A stretch of DNA of 64,000 nt from Actinokineospora bangkokensis (GTDB taxonomy: Bacteria; Actinomycetota; Actinomycetes; Mycobacteriales; Pseudonocardiaceae), in NCBI RefSeq assembly GCF_001940455.1, contig NZ_MKQR01000011.1, positions 314,681 through 378,680 of the forward strand, in the 5' to 3' direction. Both the position numbers and the translations under genes were made by a program. Positions within the stretch are counted from its first letter, which is position 1, and each line of letters opens with the position of its first letter. A model generated the notes under the pieces. It saw only the letters and a program-made list of their open reading frames with translations. It was not told the DNA's origin and did not search any database. Below are positions 1-6,646 of the stretch, piece by piece.

Positions 1-60
1 CGCAGCGTCCAGGGTGGTCACCACCTTGGTCAGCGTCCTCAGCAGAGACGGTTCATCCAC
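1..60 (-). CDS. possible 5' end of a gene running off the window
   Basis: A GTG at 58-60 opens 20 codons on the minus strand that stay open to the window edge and read as an amphipathic helix (V-D-E-P-S-L-L-R-T-L-T-K-V-V-T-T-L). There is no clear ribosome binding site, but a SigB/SigF-like promoter ends 11 nt upstream, so a leaderless or nearly leaderless start is plausible. Too little is visible to assign a family. This is a weak call that rests mainly on the promoter. Confidence 0.35.
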   Translation of the reverse strand, partial: MDEPSLLRTLTKVVTTLDAA

Positions 61-70
61 GCACTGTGGG

Positions 71-95
71 ATACCCCGAGCCCCCGGGCGGAAAC
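71..95 (-). promoter_or_regulatory. SigB/SigF-type promoter
   Basis: On the minus strand GTTT (95-92) is followed after exactly 15 nt by GGGTAT (76-71), matching the actinobacterial SigB/SigF consensus. It points toward the partial gene starting at 60. The distance from the -10 end to the start codon (11 nt) equals that of the similar site at 5427-5451. Confidence 0.5.
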
Positions 96-122
96 TCCCC
101 CAGGTGGCGTACACCCGGCCGC

Positions 123-1358
123 TCAGCCGAAGAGCGTCTGACCGATGAGGAACACGTTCAGCCCGGAGATCACCAGGGCCACCACCCACCCGGCGGCGGT
201 GGTGGCGCGCCGGTTCACCAGCGCGCCCATGACGTCGCGCCTGCGGCCCAGCAGCACCACGGGCACCAGCGCGAACGGGATGCCGAAGGAGAGCACCACC
301 TGGCTGAGCACGAGCGCCTGGGTCGGGTCCACCCCGAGGACCAGGACGACGAGCGCGGGCGCCATGGTCGCGGCGCGGCGCACCAGCGGGGTGAGCCTGC
401 GGCGCAGGAACCCCGCCATGACGACCTCGCCCGCGTAGGTGCCGACGCTGGAGGCGGCCAGGCCCGAGGCCAGCAGCGCCAGGCCGAAGGCGACCCCGGC
501 GCCGGTGCCCAGGGTGGCGCCCAGGCCCGCGTGCACGTCGGCCAGCGACTCGGCGGGCAGGTCGGTGCCGTGCAGGCTGGCCGCGGCCACGAGCAGCATG
601 CTGACGTTGACCAGACCCGCGACGCCCAAGGCGATGAGCAGGTCGACCAGGCAGGCGCGCAACCGGGTGCGGGGGGCGGCGCCGTTGTCGCGGCGGGCGA
701 GCGCGCTGTGCAGGTAGATGGCGTGCGGCATGACGGTGGCGCCGAGCATGCCGGTGGCGAGCAGGACGCTGTCCGCGCCGTCGAAGGTGGGGACGAGGCC
801 CGCCCCCACGCCGTCGAGCGGGCCCAGCCGGGTGGTCTGGTAGAGGAACCCCGCCAGCACCACGGCCAGCAGGGTCACCACGACCACCTCGAAGCGGCGC
901 CTGCCCGCCGGGGCGACGGCCAGCACCACCAGCGACACCAGGGCGGTGATCAGCGCGGCGGGCACGGTCGGGATGCCGAAGAGCAGGTTGAGCGCGATGG
1001 CGGCGCCGACGAACTCCGCGAGGTCGGTGGCGGCGGTGACGACCTCCGCCTGGCCCCACAGCAGCAGCGTCACCGGCCGCGGGTAGTTCTCCCGGCACAG
1101 CTCGGGCAGCGTGCGCCCGGTGGCGGTGCCCAGCTTGGCCGCGAGGTACTGCACGAACACGGCGGTGGCGCTCGCGGCCACCACCACCCACAGGAGCAGG
1201 TAGCCGTAGCGGGCGCCGCCCGCGGTGTTGGTGGCGAAGTTGCCCGGGTCGACGTAGGCGACCGCGACCACGAACGCCGGGCCCAGCAGCGCGGCGGTCG
1301 ACCGCAGCCGGGCCAGGGGGCGCACGGGCAGGGCCGCGGGCAGGGCGGAGTCCACCAC
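123..1358 (-). CDS. mntH: Nramp-family Mn2+/Fe2+ symporter MntH
   Basis: This is a 411-residue polytopic membrane protein that imports divalent metal, chiefly Mn2+, with protons. The two broken-helix metal-site motifs of Nramp transporters are visible: DPGN at residues 37-40 in TM1 and MPHAIYLHS at 210-218 in TM6, and the TM3 segment (QAEVVTAATDLAEF) is also typical. Length and hydrophobic pattern fit 11 helices. Translation probably starts at GTG 1358, preceded by a GAGAGGAG ribosome binding site. The gene lies 67 bp downstream of a Mn-catalase gene on the same strand, so import of the cofactor and the enzyme that uses it are linked, although a perfect palindrome sits between them. Fe2+ is an alternative substrate. 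Confidence 0.93.
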   Translation of the reverse strand: MVDSALPAALPVRPLARLRSTAALLGPAFVVAVAYVDPGNFATNTAGGARYGYLLLWVVVAASATAVFVQYLAAKLGTATGRTLPELCRENYPRPVTLLLWGQAEVVTAATDLAEFVGAAIALNLLFGIPTVPAALITALVSLVVLAVAPAGRRRFEVVVVTLLAVVLAGFLYQTTRLGPLDGVGAGLVPTFDGADSVLLATGMLGATVMPHAIYLHSALARRDNGAAPRTRLRACLVDLLIALGVAGLVNVSMLLVAAASLHGTDLPAESLADVHAGLGATLGTGAGVAFGLALLASGLAASSVGTYAGEVVMAGFLRRRLTPLVRRAATMAPALVVLVLGVDPTQALVLSQVVLSFGIPFALVPVVLLGRRRDVMGALVNRRATTAAGWVVALVISGLNVFLIGQTLFG

Positions 1359-1390
1359 CGGCCTGTCTCCTCTCGTTGCGGGTGCACCGC

Positions 1391-1420
1391 GGTGGCCGGG
1401 GGCGCGCGCCCCCGGCCACC
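1391..1420. terminator. perfect 30-bp palindrome between Mn-catalase and mntH
   Basis: The 15-bp arms at 1391-1405 and 1406-1420 are exact reverse complements with no loop. The element lies six bases after the catalase stop codon and ahead of the mntH start. There is no T-tract. It could be a partial terminator or mRNA-stabilising hairpin that lowers mntH expression relative to the catalase, or an operator. Confidence 0.55.
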
Positions 1421-1425
1421 GGGGA

Positions 1426-2289
1426 TCAGGTGAGCTTCTTGATGGCCTTCTCGATCAGCCCGAGGTTCGCCGGGCTGGTCGCGTAGAGCAGCGGGTCCGG
1501 CTTGGGCGCCGAGGCCACGTCACCGAGGGGCTGCGGGTCCTGCAGGTAGCTGAACTCGTGGGTGCCGTCGGGGGCCGGGCCCGACGCCCAGCGGCCCTCG
1601 GCGCCGTGGGTGCCGTCGGACAGGTGCCAGATGGTGCCCGCGTGCTCCACGTGCTCCTCGTCGAACAGCGCGCTCGGGGTGACCGGGCCCTCCAGCCCGT
1701 CCTCCTGGAGCTCCTCGATCGCGGCCAGCCACATGTTCTGGTGGACGGTGTCGCGGGCGAGGTTGAACCGGAGCATGTCGCGCACGCCCGGGTCGTCGGT
1801 CATGTTGTAGAGCCGAGCGGTCTGGAGCCTGCCCTGGGCCTCCGCGGCGACGTTGGTGCGAAAGTCGGCCATCAGGTTGCCGCTGGCGACGATGTAGCGG
1901 CCGTTCCACGGCACCCCGTTGGAGTCGGACAGGGTGGCCCCGCCGCCGCTGACGATGGCCTGCTGCGGGTCCATGCCGCCGACGACCGCGGCCAGCACCG
2001 GGTCGGCGCCGACCATGGCGGCGGTGGTCTCGGCCGGGGCGCCTTCGAGCAGCCGGGCGACCATGACGCTGAGCATCTCCACGTGGCCGATCTCCTCGGT
2101 GGCCACGTCCATGATGAGGTCCTTGTACTTGCCGGGCATCCGGCAGTTCCAGCCCTGGAACAGGTACTGCATGGTCACGGTCATCTCGCCCCACGCGCCG
2201 CCGATCAGCTCCTGGAGCTTGCGCGCGTACACCGGGTCGGGCTTCTCCGGCTTGGCCTCGAACTGCAACCTGCTGGTGTGGGTGAACAT
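1426..2289 (-). CDS. manganese catalase (dimanganese, ferritin-like)
   Basis: This 287-residue cytosolic enzyme would dismutate hydrogen peroxide with a dimanganese centre. All five ligands match the numbering known for the Lactobacillus plantarum enzyme closely: E35, E66 and H69 (TEEIGH), E150 and H183 (DTVHQNMW). The characteristic substrate-channel segment MTVTMQYLFQGW is present at 36-47. The open frame extends far upstream, but ATG 2289 has a strong GGAGG ribosome binding site and matches the family N-terminus. It is the first gene of a pair with mntH. No MntR- or OxyR-type box was recognised upstream. The protein lacks heme-catalase features. Confidence 0.93.
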   Translation of the reverse strand: MFTHTSRLQFEAKPEKPDPVYARKLQELIGGAWGEMTVTMQYLFQGWNCRMPGKYKDLIMDVATEEIGHVEMLSVMVARLLEGAPAETTAAMVGADPVLAAVVGGMDPQQAIVSGGGATLSDSNGVPWNGRYIVASGNLMADFRTNVAAEAQGRLQTARLYNMTDDPGVRDMLRFNLARDTVHQNMWLAAIEELQEDGLEGPVTPSALFDEEHVEHAGTIWHLSDGTHGAEGRWASGPAPDGTHEFSYLQDPQPLGDVASAPKPDPLLYATSPANLGLIEKAIKKLT

Positions 2290-2482
2290 CGGGGTCCTCC
2301 ATCCGACGGTGCTGCCGATTCCACTGGCGACGCTAGGGACCGGGCGCGACCGCACCGGCACGCGCGCGTGACAGCGGCATCGTCCACACCGGTCGGGGCG
2401 CCGGAACCGGCTTGTTCCATGGTTCAACCGCTCGCGGGTGGGCACTCGGGGGCTCGTGGCCCATTCCGCTTCGGAGGTCGAC

Positions 2483-3181
2483 ATGGGAGTAGTGGTTCGG
2501 CTGCTGGGCGGGTTCGCCCTGGCGGTCGACGGCGCGGCGGTGCCGGTGCTGCCCGGCGCGCAGCGGTTGGTGGCGCTGGTGGCCCTGGCGGACGGGCCGC
2601 TGCGGCGGTCGCGGGCCGCCGCGCTGCTGTGGCCCGCGGCCAGCCCCGCGCGCGCGGCGTCGTGCCTGCGCTCGACGCTGTACCGGGTGGCCAGGGCGTG
2701 CCGCGACGTGCTGAGCGCCGAGGGGGACCGCCTGGCGGTGAACCCGGCCGTGCAGGTGGACGTGCACCTGGTGCGCACGGTGGCGGTCGGGGCGACGCCC
2801 GCGCCGCTGCCGCTGGGTGAACTGCTGCCCGGGTGGGAGGACCGGTGGGTGCAGGAGGAGCGGGACCGGTTGCACCACACCAGGTTGCGCGCCCTGGAGC
2901 GCCTGAGCGCCGCCTACCGCGACCGCGGCGAGCACCTGCTGGCGCTGCAAGCCGCCGACGCCGCCGTGCGCACGGACCCGTTGCGCGAGAGCGCCCACCG
3001 CGAGCTGATCCGCGTGCACCTCGCGGGCGGCAACCACGCCGACGCCATGCGCCAGTACCGCTACTGCTCCAGCCTGCTGCGCGCGGAACTGGGCGTGCGC
3101 CCGTCCCCGGACACCACCGCCCTGGTGCGCGCCCTGGTGGCCGAGCAGCCGGTCCCCCGCGGTCGAGAGGTGATCGGTTAG
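2483..3181 (+). CDS. small SARP/AfsR-type regulator with BTAD domain
   Basis: This 232-residue protein has a short OmpR-like winged-helix N-terminal region (about 1-95) followed by a bacterial transcriptional activation domain (about 95-225) built of TPR-like helices; the segment AYRDRGEHLLALQAADAAVRTDPLRESAHRELIRVHL is the usual BTAD core. The N-terminal half is shorter and less regular than in full SARPs, so DNA binding may be altered. ATG 2483 has a GGAGG site 5 nt upstream. It is divergent from the Mn-catalase across about 190 bp, and its stop overlaps that of the convergent GT2 gene (3178-3181). The target is unknown; the neighbouring catalase/mntH genes or the glycosyltransferase operon are possible. 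Confidence 0.75.
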   Translation: MGVVVRLLGGFALAVDGAAVPVLPGAQRLVALVALADGPLRRSRAAALLWPAASPARAASCLRSTLYRVARACRDVLSAEGDRLAVNPAVQVDVHLVRTVAVGATPAPLPLGELLPGWEDRWVQEERDRLHHTRLRALERLSAAYRDRGEHLLALQAADAAVRTDPLRESAHRELIRVHLAGGNHADAMRQYRYCSSLLRAELGVRPSPDTTALVRALVAEQPVPRGREVIG

Positions 3182-4005
3182 GGGGACGCTCGGACGTCCA
3201 TGGCCTCGACCGAGCGGTCGGTGACCGTGGTGGGGGACTCCAGGTGGACGGCACCGCTGGGGAGGATGCCCGCGCCGCCGTAGCGGGACATCACCGCGAG
3301 CTGGGCGCGCACGTCCTCGCCCGCGTGCGCGGCGGGCAGGTCGGGCCAGAAGTCGAAGCCGCCGCAGTCGAGCAGGGCCGCCCGGTCGAACAGCACGCAG
3401 CCGCCGACCCAGGCGACCTTGTACGCCCGCCACTCCCCCGGCGCCAAAGCGAGCCGCTGCGCCAGGTGCAGCGGGTTGGCCGCGTTGTGCAGGGTCCAGC
3501 GCTGCCACGCGGCGCTGTCGCGGGTGACGACCTCGGGCAGCACGGGGCCCGCCCACTCCTCGAACGGCTCCAGCTGGTGCGGGCGGTGGTCGTCCACGTA
3601 GGACAGACCGGTGAGCGCGGCGCCGACGAACCCGCAGCCGAGCCGGGTGATGGCGGCGTGCAGTCGGGACAGGGTGCCCGGTTCCAGCCACACGTCGTCG
3701 TCGAGGAACAGCACGTGCGCCGCGCGGGCGCGGGAGAGCAGGTGGGCGCGCTGCTGGGCCATGCCGCGCCGGGGCAGGTTGCGGGCGAAGAGCACCGGCA
3801 CCCCGCGCAGCCCCAGCACCCGGGCCACCGAGCGGGCGGCGGGGGTGTCGTAGGAAGGGGTGTCGTCGGACTGGTCGCTGACGACGACGCGGAACGACGG
3901 GTGGTCCTGGGCGGCGAGCCCGGACAGGGTGGTGGCCAGTTCCACCGGGCGGTTGCGGGTGGGGATCAGCACGTCCAGCCGGGGGGCGTCAGGGGTCTCG
4001 GGCAC
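3178..4005 (-). CDS. family 2 glycosyltransferase (GT-A fold)
   Basis: This 275-residue protein has a GT2 Rossmann-like start (DVLIPTRNRP at 11-20), a DDD metal/nucleotide-sugar motif in FLDDDVWLE (102-104), and a later WVGGCVLFDRAAL plus GED motif typical of the acceptor half of GT-A enzymes. There is no membrane segment, so it would act in the cytosol or at the membrane face. It is the last gene of a minus-strand group after the SDR and the hydrolase remnant (42-bp gap). Start is GTG 4005; ribosome binding site is weak. Donor and acceptor cannot be told from sequence. Confidence 0.8.
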   Translation of the reverse strand: MPETPDAPRLDVLIPTRNRPVELATTLSGLAAQDHPSFRVVVSDQSDDTPSYDTPAARSVARVLGLRGVPVLFARNLPRRGMAQQRAHLLSRARAAHVLFLDDDVWLEPGTLSRLHAAITRLGCGFVGAALTGLSYVDDHRPHQLEPFEEWAGPVLPEVVTRDSAAWQRWTLHNAANPLHLAQRLALAPGEWRAYKVAWVGGCVLFDRAALLDCGGFDFWPDLPAAHAGEDVRAQLAVMSRYGGAGILPSGAVHLESPTTVTDRSVEAMDVRASP

Positions 4006-4047
4006 GCGACCGGATAACCCCGGGAGCAGCGGTGAAACCCGCCAGCA

Positions 4048-4506
4048 CTACTGCGCGGCGTGCTCGCCCAGGAAGTCCAGCAGTACCCGGTGCGCGCGCC
4101 GCAGCCCCGCGACGCCGACGTCGGCGGCCGTGGACGTCCACAGCGTCGCCAGCGCCCACCGGTTCGCCGCCTTGTGGTGGCGGCGCACCGGGGTGGCCAG
4201 CTCGTCGCGGTGCCTGCCGTGCCAAAGGCACGCCACGGCGGGCATCCTGCGCAGCAGCGTCGACCCCGGGCGCGCGGAGTCGGACCGGCCGTGCCTGGGC
4301 AAGTCCCACGTGGCGACCCGGGCGGCGAGCAGCCGCAGCTGCGGGCCGAAGCACCGACCGTCCAGCCCGGCGCCGTGGGTGAACACCGCGACCGGGCCGT
4401 CGCCGCCGCCTGCGGCGCACCACAGCGTCCGGCCGCCGCGGTCCAACCGGAACTCCGACAGCGGCGGCAGCGGCGGCCAGGGCGGCGGTGTCGCGCGGGC
4501 GCTCAC
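4048..4506 (-). pseudogene. truncated alpha/beta-hydrolase remnant
   Basis: The start GTG overlaps the SDR stop as GTGA (4503-4506), so translation is probably coupled. The 152-residue product keeps the first third of an alpha/beta-hydrolase: the oxyanion-loop segment VAVFTHGAGLDGRCF and the later WDLPRHGRSD. After that the sequence departs from the family: no nucleophile elbow (GxSxG) and no catalytic Asp/His order can be found, and the product is about half normal length. The last residues (RVLLDFLGEHAA) look like a hydrolase C-terminus, suggesting an internal deletion rather than simple truncation. A functional short derivative is possible but not an active hydrolase. Confidence 0.5.
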
Positions 4507-5330
4507 CCGACGCTGCGCCAGGAGTCCGAGCCCAGGTGCGACCCGGCCTGCGGACCCATGAGCAGCATGCCGCCGTCGACGACGTAGGACGCCCCGGTGA
4601 CGTACGCGGCGGCGGGCGAGCACAGGAACGCCACCACGGCGGCGACCTCACCCGCGTGCCCCGGCCTGCCCAGCGGCACCCCGGGCCGCGGCTCGGTCTC
4701 CGGGTCGGTGTCCTCCTGCCCCGTCATCGGGGTGGAGATCTCCCCTGGGGCCACGGAGTTGACGGTGATGCCGTGCTCGGCCAGCTCCAGGGCGAGCACC
4801 TTCGTCAGCGCGCCCGCCCCGGCCTTGGCCGCGCAGTAGGGCGCCGCCCCGACGCGCGGGGCGTGCTCGTGGACGCTGGTGATGGTGACGATCCGCCCGC
4901 CGCGCCCCGCCCGCACCATGTGCCGCGCGGCGCGCTGGGCGCACAGGAACGCGCCGTCGAGGTCGACCGAGATCACCCGCCGCCAGGTCGCGAAGTCCAT
5001 GTCCAGCGCGGGTTCGGCGCTGCCGGTGCCCGCGCAGTTGACCAGGACGTCCACGCCGCCGAGGTCGTCCACCAGCGCGTCGACCACGTCGGCGGCGCCG
5101 GGCAGGTCGGTGAGGTCCAGCCTGCGCACGTGGGCCGCCACCCCGTGCCCCCTGGCCTCCTCGGCGGTGGCGCGCGCCCCCGCCTCGTCCTCGTGGAAGG
5201 TGATGCCCACGTCCACCCCGGCCCCGGCCAGGGCCGCGACCACGGCCCGGCCGATGCCGGAGTCGGACCCGGTCACCACGGCCCGGCGGGGTGGCGCGCT
5301 GCGGTCGGCCCGGGGAGCTGGTTGCGTCAT
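4503..5330 (-). CDS. short-chain dehydrogenase/reductase
   Basis: This classical SDR of 275 residues has TGSDSGIG (20-27) for NAD(P) binding, NCAG (98-101), and the catalytic S152, Y165 and K169 (YCAAK). The sequence around APGEISTPM is normal for the family. The closest flavour is the glucose 1-dehydrogenase/3-oxoacyl reductase group; the substrate is not predictable. I chose ATG 5330; an in-frame ATG at 5375 would add 15 residues but would read through the repeat region. The gene is divergent from the M20 amidohydrolase and preceded by two tiny upstream frames, the second of which overlaps its ATG. It leads the SDR-hydrolase remnant-GT2 group. Confidence 0.9.
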   Translation of the reverse strand: MTQPAPRADRSAPPRRAVVTGSDSGIGRAVVAALAGAGVDVGITFHEDEAGARATAEEARGHGVAAHVRRLDLTDLPGAADVVDALVDDLGGVDVLVNCAGTGSAEPALDMDFATWRRVISVDLDGAFLCAQRAARHMVRAGRGGRIVTITSVHEHAPRVGAAPYCAAKAGAGALTKVLALELAEHGITVNSVAPGEISTPMTGQEDTDPETEPRPGVPLGRPGHAGEVAAVVAFLCSPAAAYVTGASYVVDGGMLLMGPQAGSHLGSDSWRSVG

Positions 5331-5379
5331 GCGCCCCGGTTGCCCGCACAGGTGCCATTCATGCGCGGCTGCCATTCAT
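5327..5379 (-). other. two mini-uORFs chained by ATGA overlaps into the SDR
   Basis: On the minus strand ATG 5379 opens a six-residue frame (MNGSRA) whose stop overlaps ATG 5362 as ATGA; that ATG opens an 11-residue frame (MNGTCAGNRGA) whose stop overlaps the SDR ATG at 5330, again as ATGA. Neither has a strong ribosome binding site. The chain arises partly from the tandem repeat at 5353-5386. It could couple SDR translation to leader translation or be chance. Confidence 0.3.
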
Positions 5380-5386
5380 GCGCGGC
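5353..5386. repeat. two exact tandem 17-bp repeats
   Basis: TGCCATTCATGCGCGGC occurs twice with no gap (5353-5369 and 5370-5386) in the divergent SDR/M20 intergenic region. Such a direct repeat is an operator candidate for a regulator of either gene. Confidence 0.7.
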
Positions 5387-5426
5387 CCGCGCTGCCCGTC
5401 CCGGCCGCAAGCGCGGTGGGCCCGGC

Positions 5427-5451
5427 GGTTCGAGCGCCGCGATCGGGGTAC
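5427..5451 (+). promoter_or_regulatory. SigB/SigF-type promoter for the M20 gene
   Basis: GGTT (5427-5430), 15 nt, GGGTAC (5446-5451): a full match to the SigB/SigF pattern. The amidohydrolase ATG is 11 nt downstream of the -10, so the transcript would have almost no leader. Confidence 0.55.
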
Positions 5452-5461
5452 ACGCGGGGGC

Positions 5462-6640
5462 ATGCCGACCCCCGATGACCCGCACCAGTCGATCACCCGG
5501 CGCGTGGCGGACCTGGCCGACGAGGTGTGGGCGACGGCGTGCGCCCTGCACGCGGACCCGGAGTGCGCCTTCGACGAGCACCGGGCCGCCGCACTGCTGT
5601 CCACGGCGCTGGAGCGCGGCGGCTACGGGGTGCGGCGCGGGGTGGCCGGGATGCCGACGGCGTTCACCGGGGAGGCGGGGTCGGGCGGGCCGTCGGTGGC
5701 GCTGCTGATGGAGTACGACGCGCTGCCCGGGATGGGGCACGCGTGCGGGCACAACCTCATCGCGGCGGCGGGGTTGGGTGCGGCGCTGGCCGTGCGGCCG
5801 CTGCTGGACCGGGTGCCCGGCCGGGTGCTCGCGGTCGGCTCGCCCGCGGAGGAGGGCGGCGGGGGCAAGGTCGCCGAGGTGCGGGCCGGGGTGTTCGACG
5901 GGGTGGACGCGGCGCTGATGGTCCACCCGGGGGTGCACAGCTGGTCGTGGGCGCCGCTGACCGCGCAGGTGGAGTTGGAGGTGGTGTTCCACGGGCGGGC
6001 CGCGCACCCCACGGGCAACCCCGCCGAGGGGCGGGACGCGCTCGCCGCGCTCGTGCAGCTCTACACCACCCTCGGCGCGCTGCGCCCGCACCTGCCGCCC
6101 GGCGCGCACGTCCAGGGGATCATCACCGAGGGCGGGGTGGCCACCAACGTCGTCCCCGACCGCGCGGTGGGCCGGTTCGGGCTGCGCGCGGCGACCACCA
6201 CGGCCCTGCGCGGGCTGGTCGACCGGGTGGAGGAGGCGGCCCGGTCGATGGCCTGGGTCACCGAGACCACGGTGGAGGTCCACGCGCTGCGCGAGCCGTA
6301 CGCGCACTTCCGGCGCAACGAGGCGCTGGCCGACCGGTTCGCCGAGCACCTGCCCTTCGCGCTGGCGCTGCCGACCCCGGGGGTGCAGCTCGGGTCGTCG
6401 GACATGGGCAACGTCAGCGTCGAGGTGCCCGCGATCCACCCGTTCCTGGCCATCACCGGGCCCGGCGGCTCCGACCACACCCCTGAGTTCGCCCGGGCGG
6501 CGGCGGGTCCCCGGGCTCGCGAGGTGGTCCTGGCCGCCGCCGAGGCGCTCGCGCACACCGCCGCGGACGTCCTGCTCGACGACGGGCTGCGGGAGCGCGC
6601 GTGGGCGGAGTTCCGCGAACGCGGGCGAGTCGAGGCCTGA
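5462..6640 (+). CDS. M20-family amidohydrolase/aminoacylase (AbgB-like)
   Basis: This cytosolic zinc/manganese hydrolase of 392 residues cleaves amide-linked amino acids. Metal and catalytic residues are visible: EYDALPGMGHACGHN at 84-98 with C95 and H97, the E130-E131 pair in PAEEGG, H155 in MVHPG, and the late SDHTPEF histidine. The dimerisation domain begins near RAAHPTGNP. Family placement is M20D (p-aminobenzoyl-glutamate or N-acyl amino acid hydrolases); the exact substrate is unknown. ATG 5462 follows a G-rich stretch rather than a clear ribosome binding site. An SigB-type promoter ends 11 nt upstream, suggesting stationary-phase or stress control. Confidence 0.88.
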   Translation: MPTPDDPHQSITRRVADLADEVWATACALHADPECAFDEHRAAALLSTALERGGYGVRRGVAGMPTAFTGEAGSGGPSVALLMEYDALPGMGHACGHNLIAAAGLGAALAVRPLLDRVPGRVLAVGSPAEEGGGGKVAEVRAGVFDGVDAALMVHPGVHSWSWAPLTAQVELEVVFHGRAAHPTGNPAEGRDALAALVQLYTTLGALRPHLPPGAHVQGIITEGGVATNVVPDRAVGRFGLRAATTTALRGLVDRVEEAARSMAWVTETTVEVHALREPYAHFRRNEALADRFAEHLPFALALPTPGVQLGSSDMGNVSVEVPAIHPFLAITGPGGSDHTPEFARAAAGPRAREVVLAAAEALAHTAADVLLDDGLRERAWAEFRERGRVEA

Positions 6641-6646
6641 GCGGCC

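Noticed and set aside
2413..2440. GGTTCAACC-containing stretch resembling a tRNA T-arm
   Set aside because: No acceptor, D or anticodon arms can be folded around it. It lies in the SARP/Mn-catalase intergenic region.
2300..2440. Possible SigB-type promoter for the Mn-catalase
   Set aside because: The best match (GGTT-N14-GGTGTG on the minus strand) departs from GGGTA at the key positions, so it was not listed.
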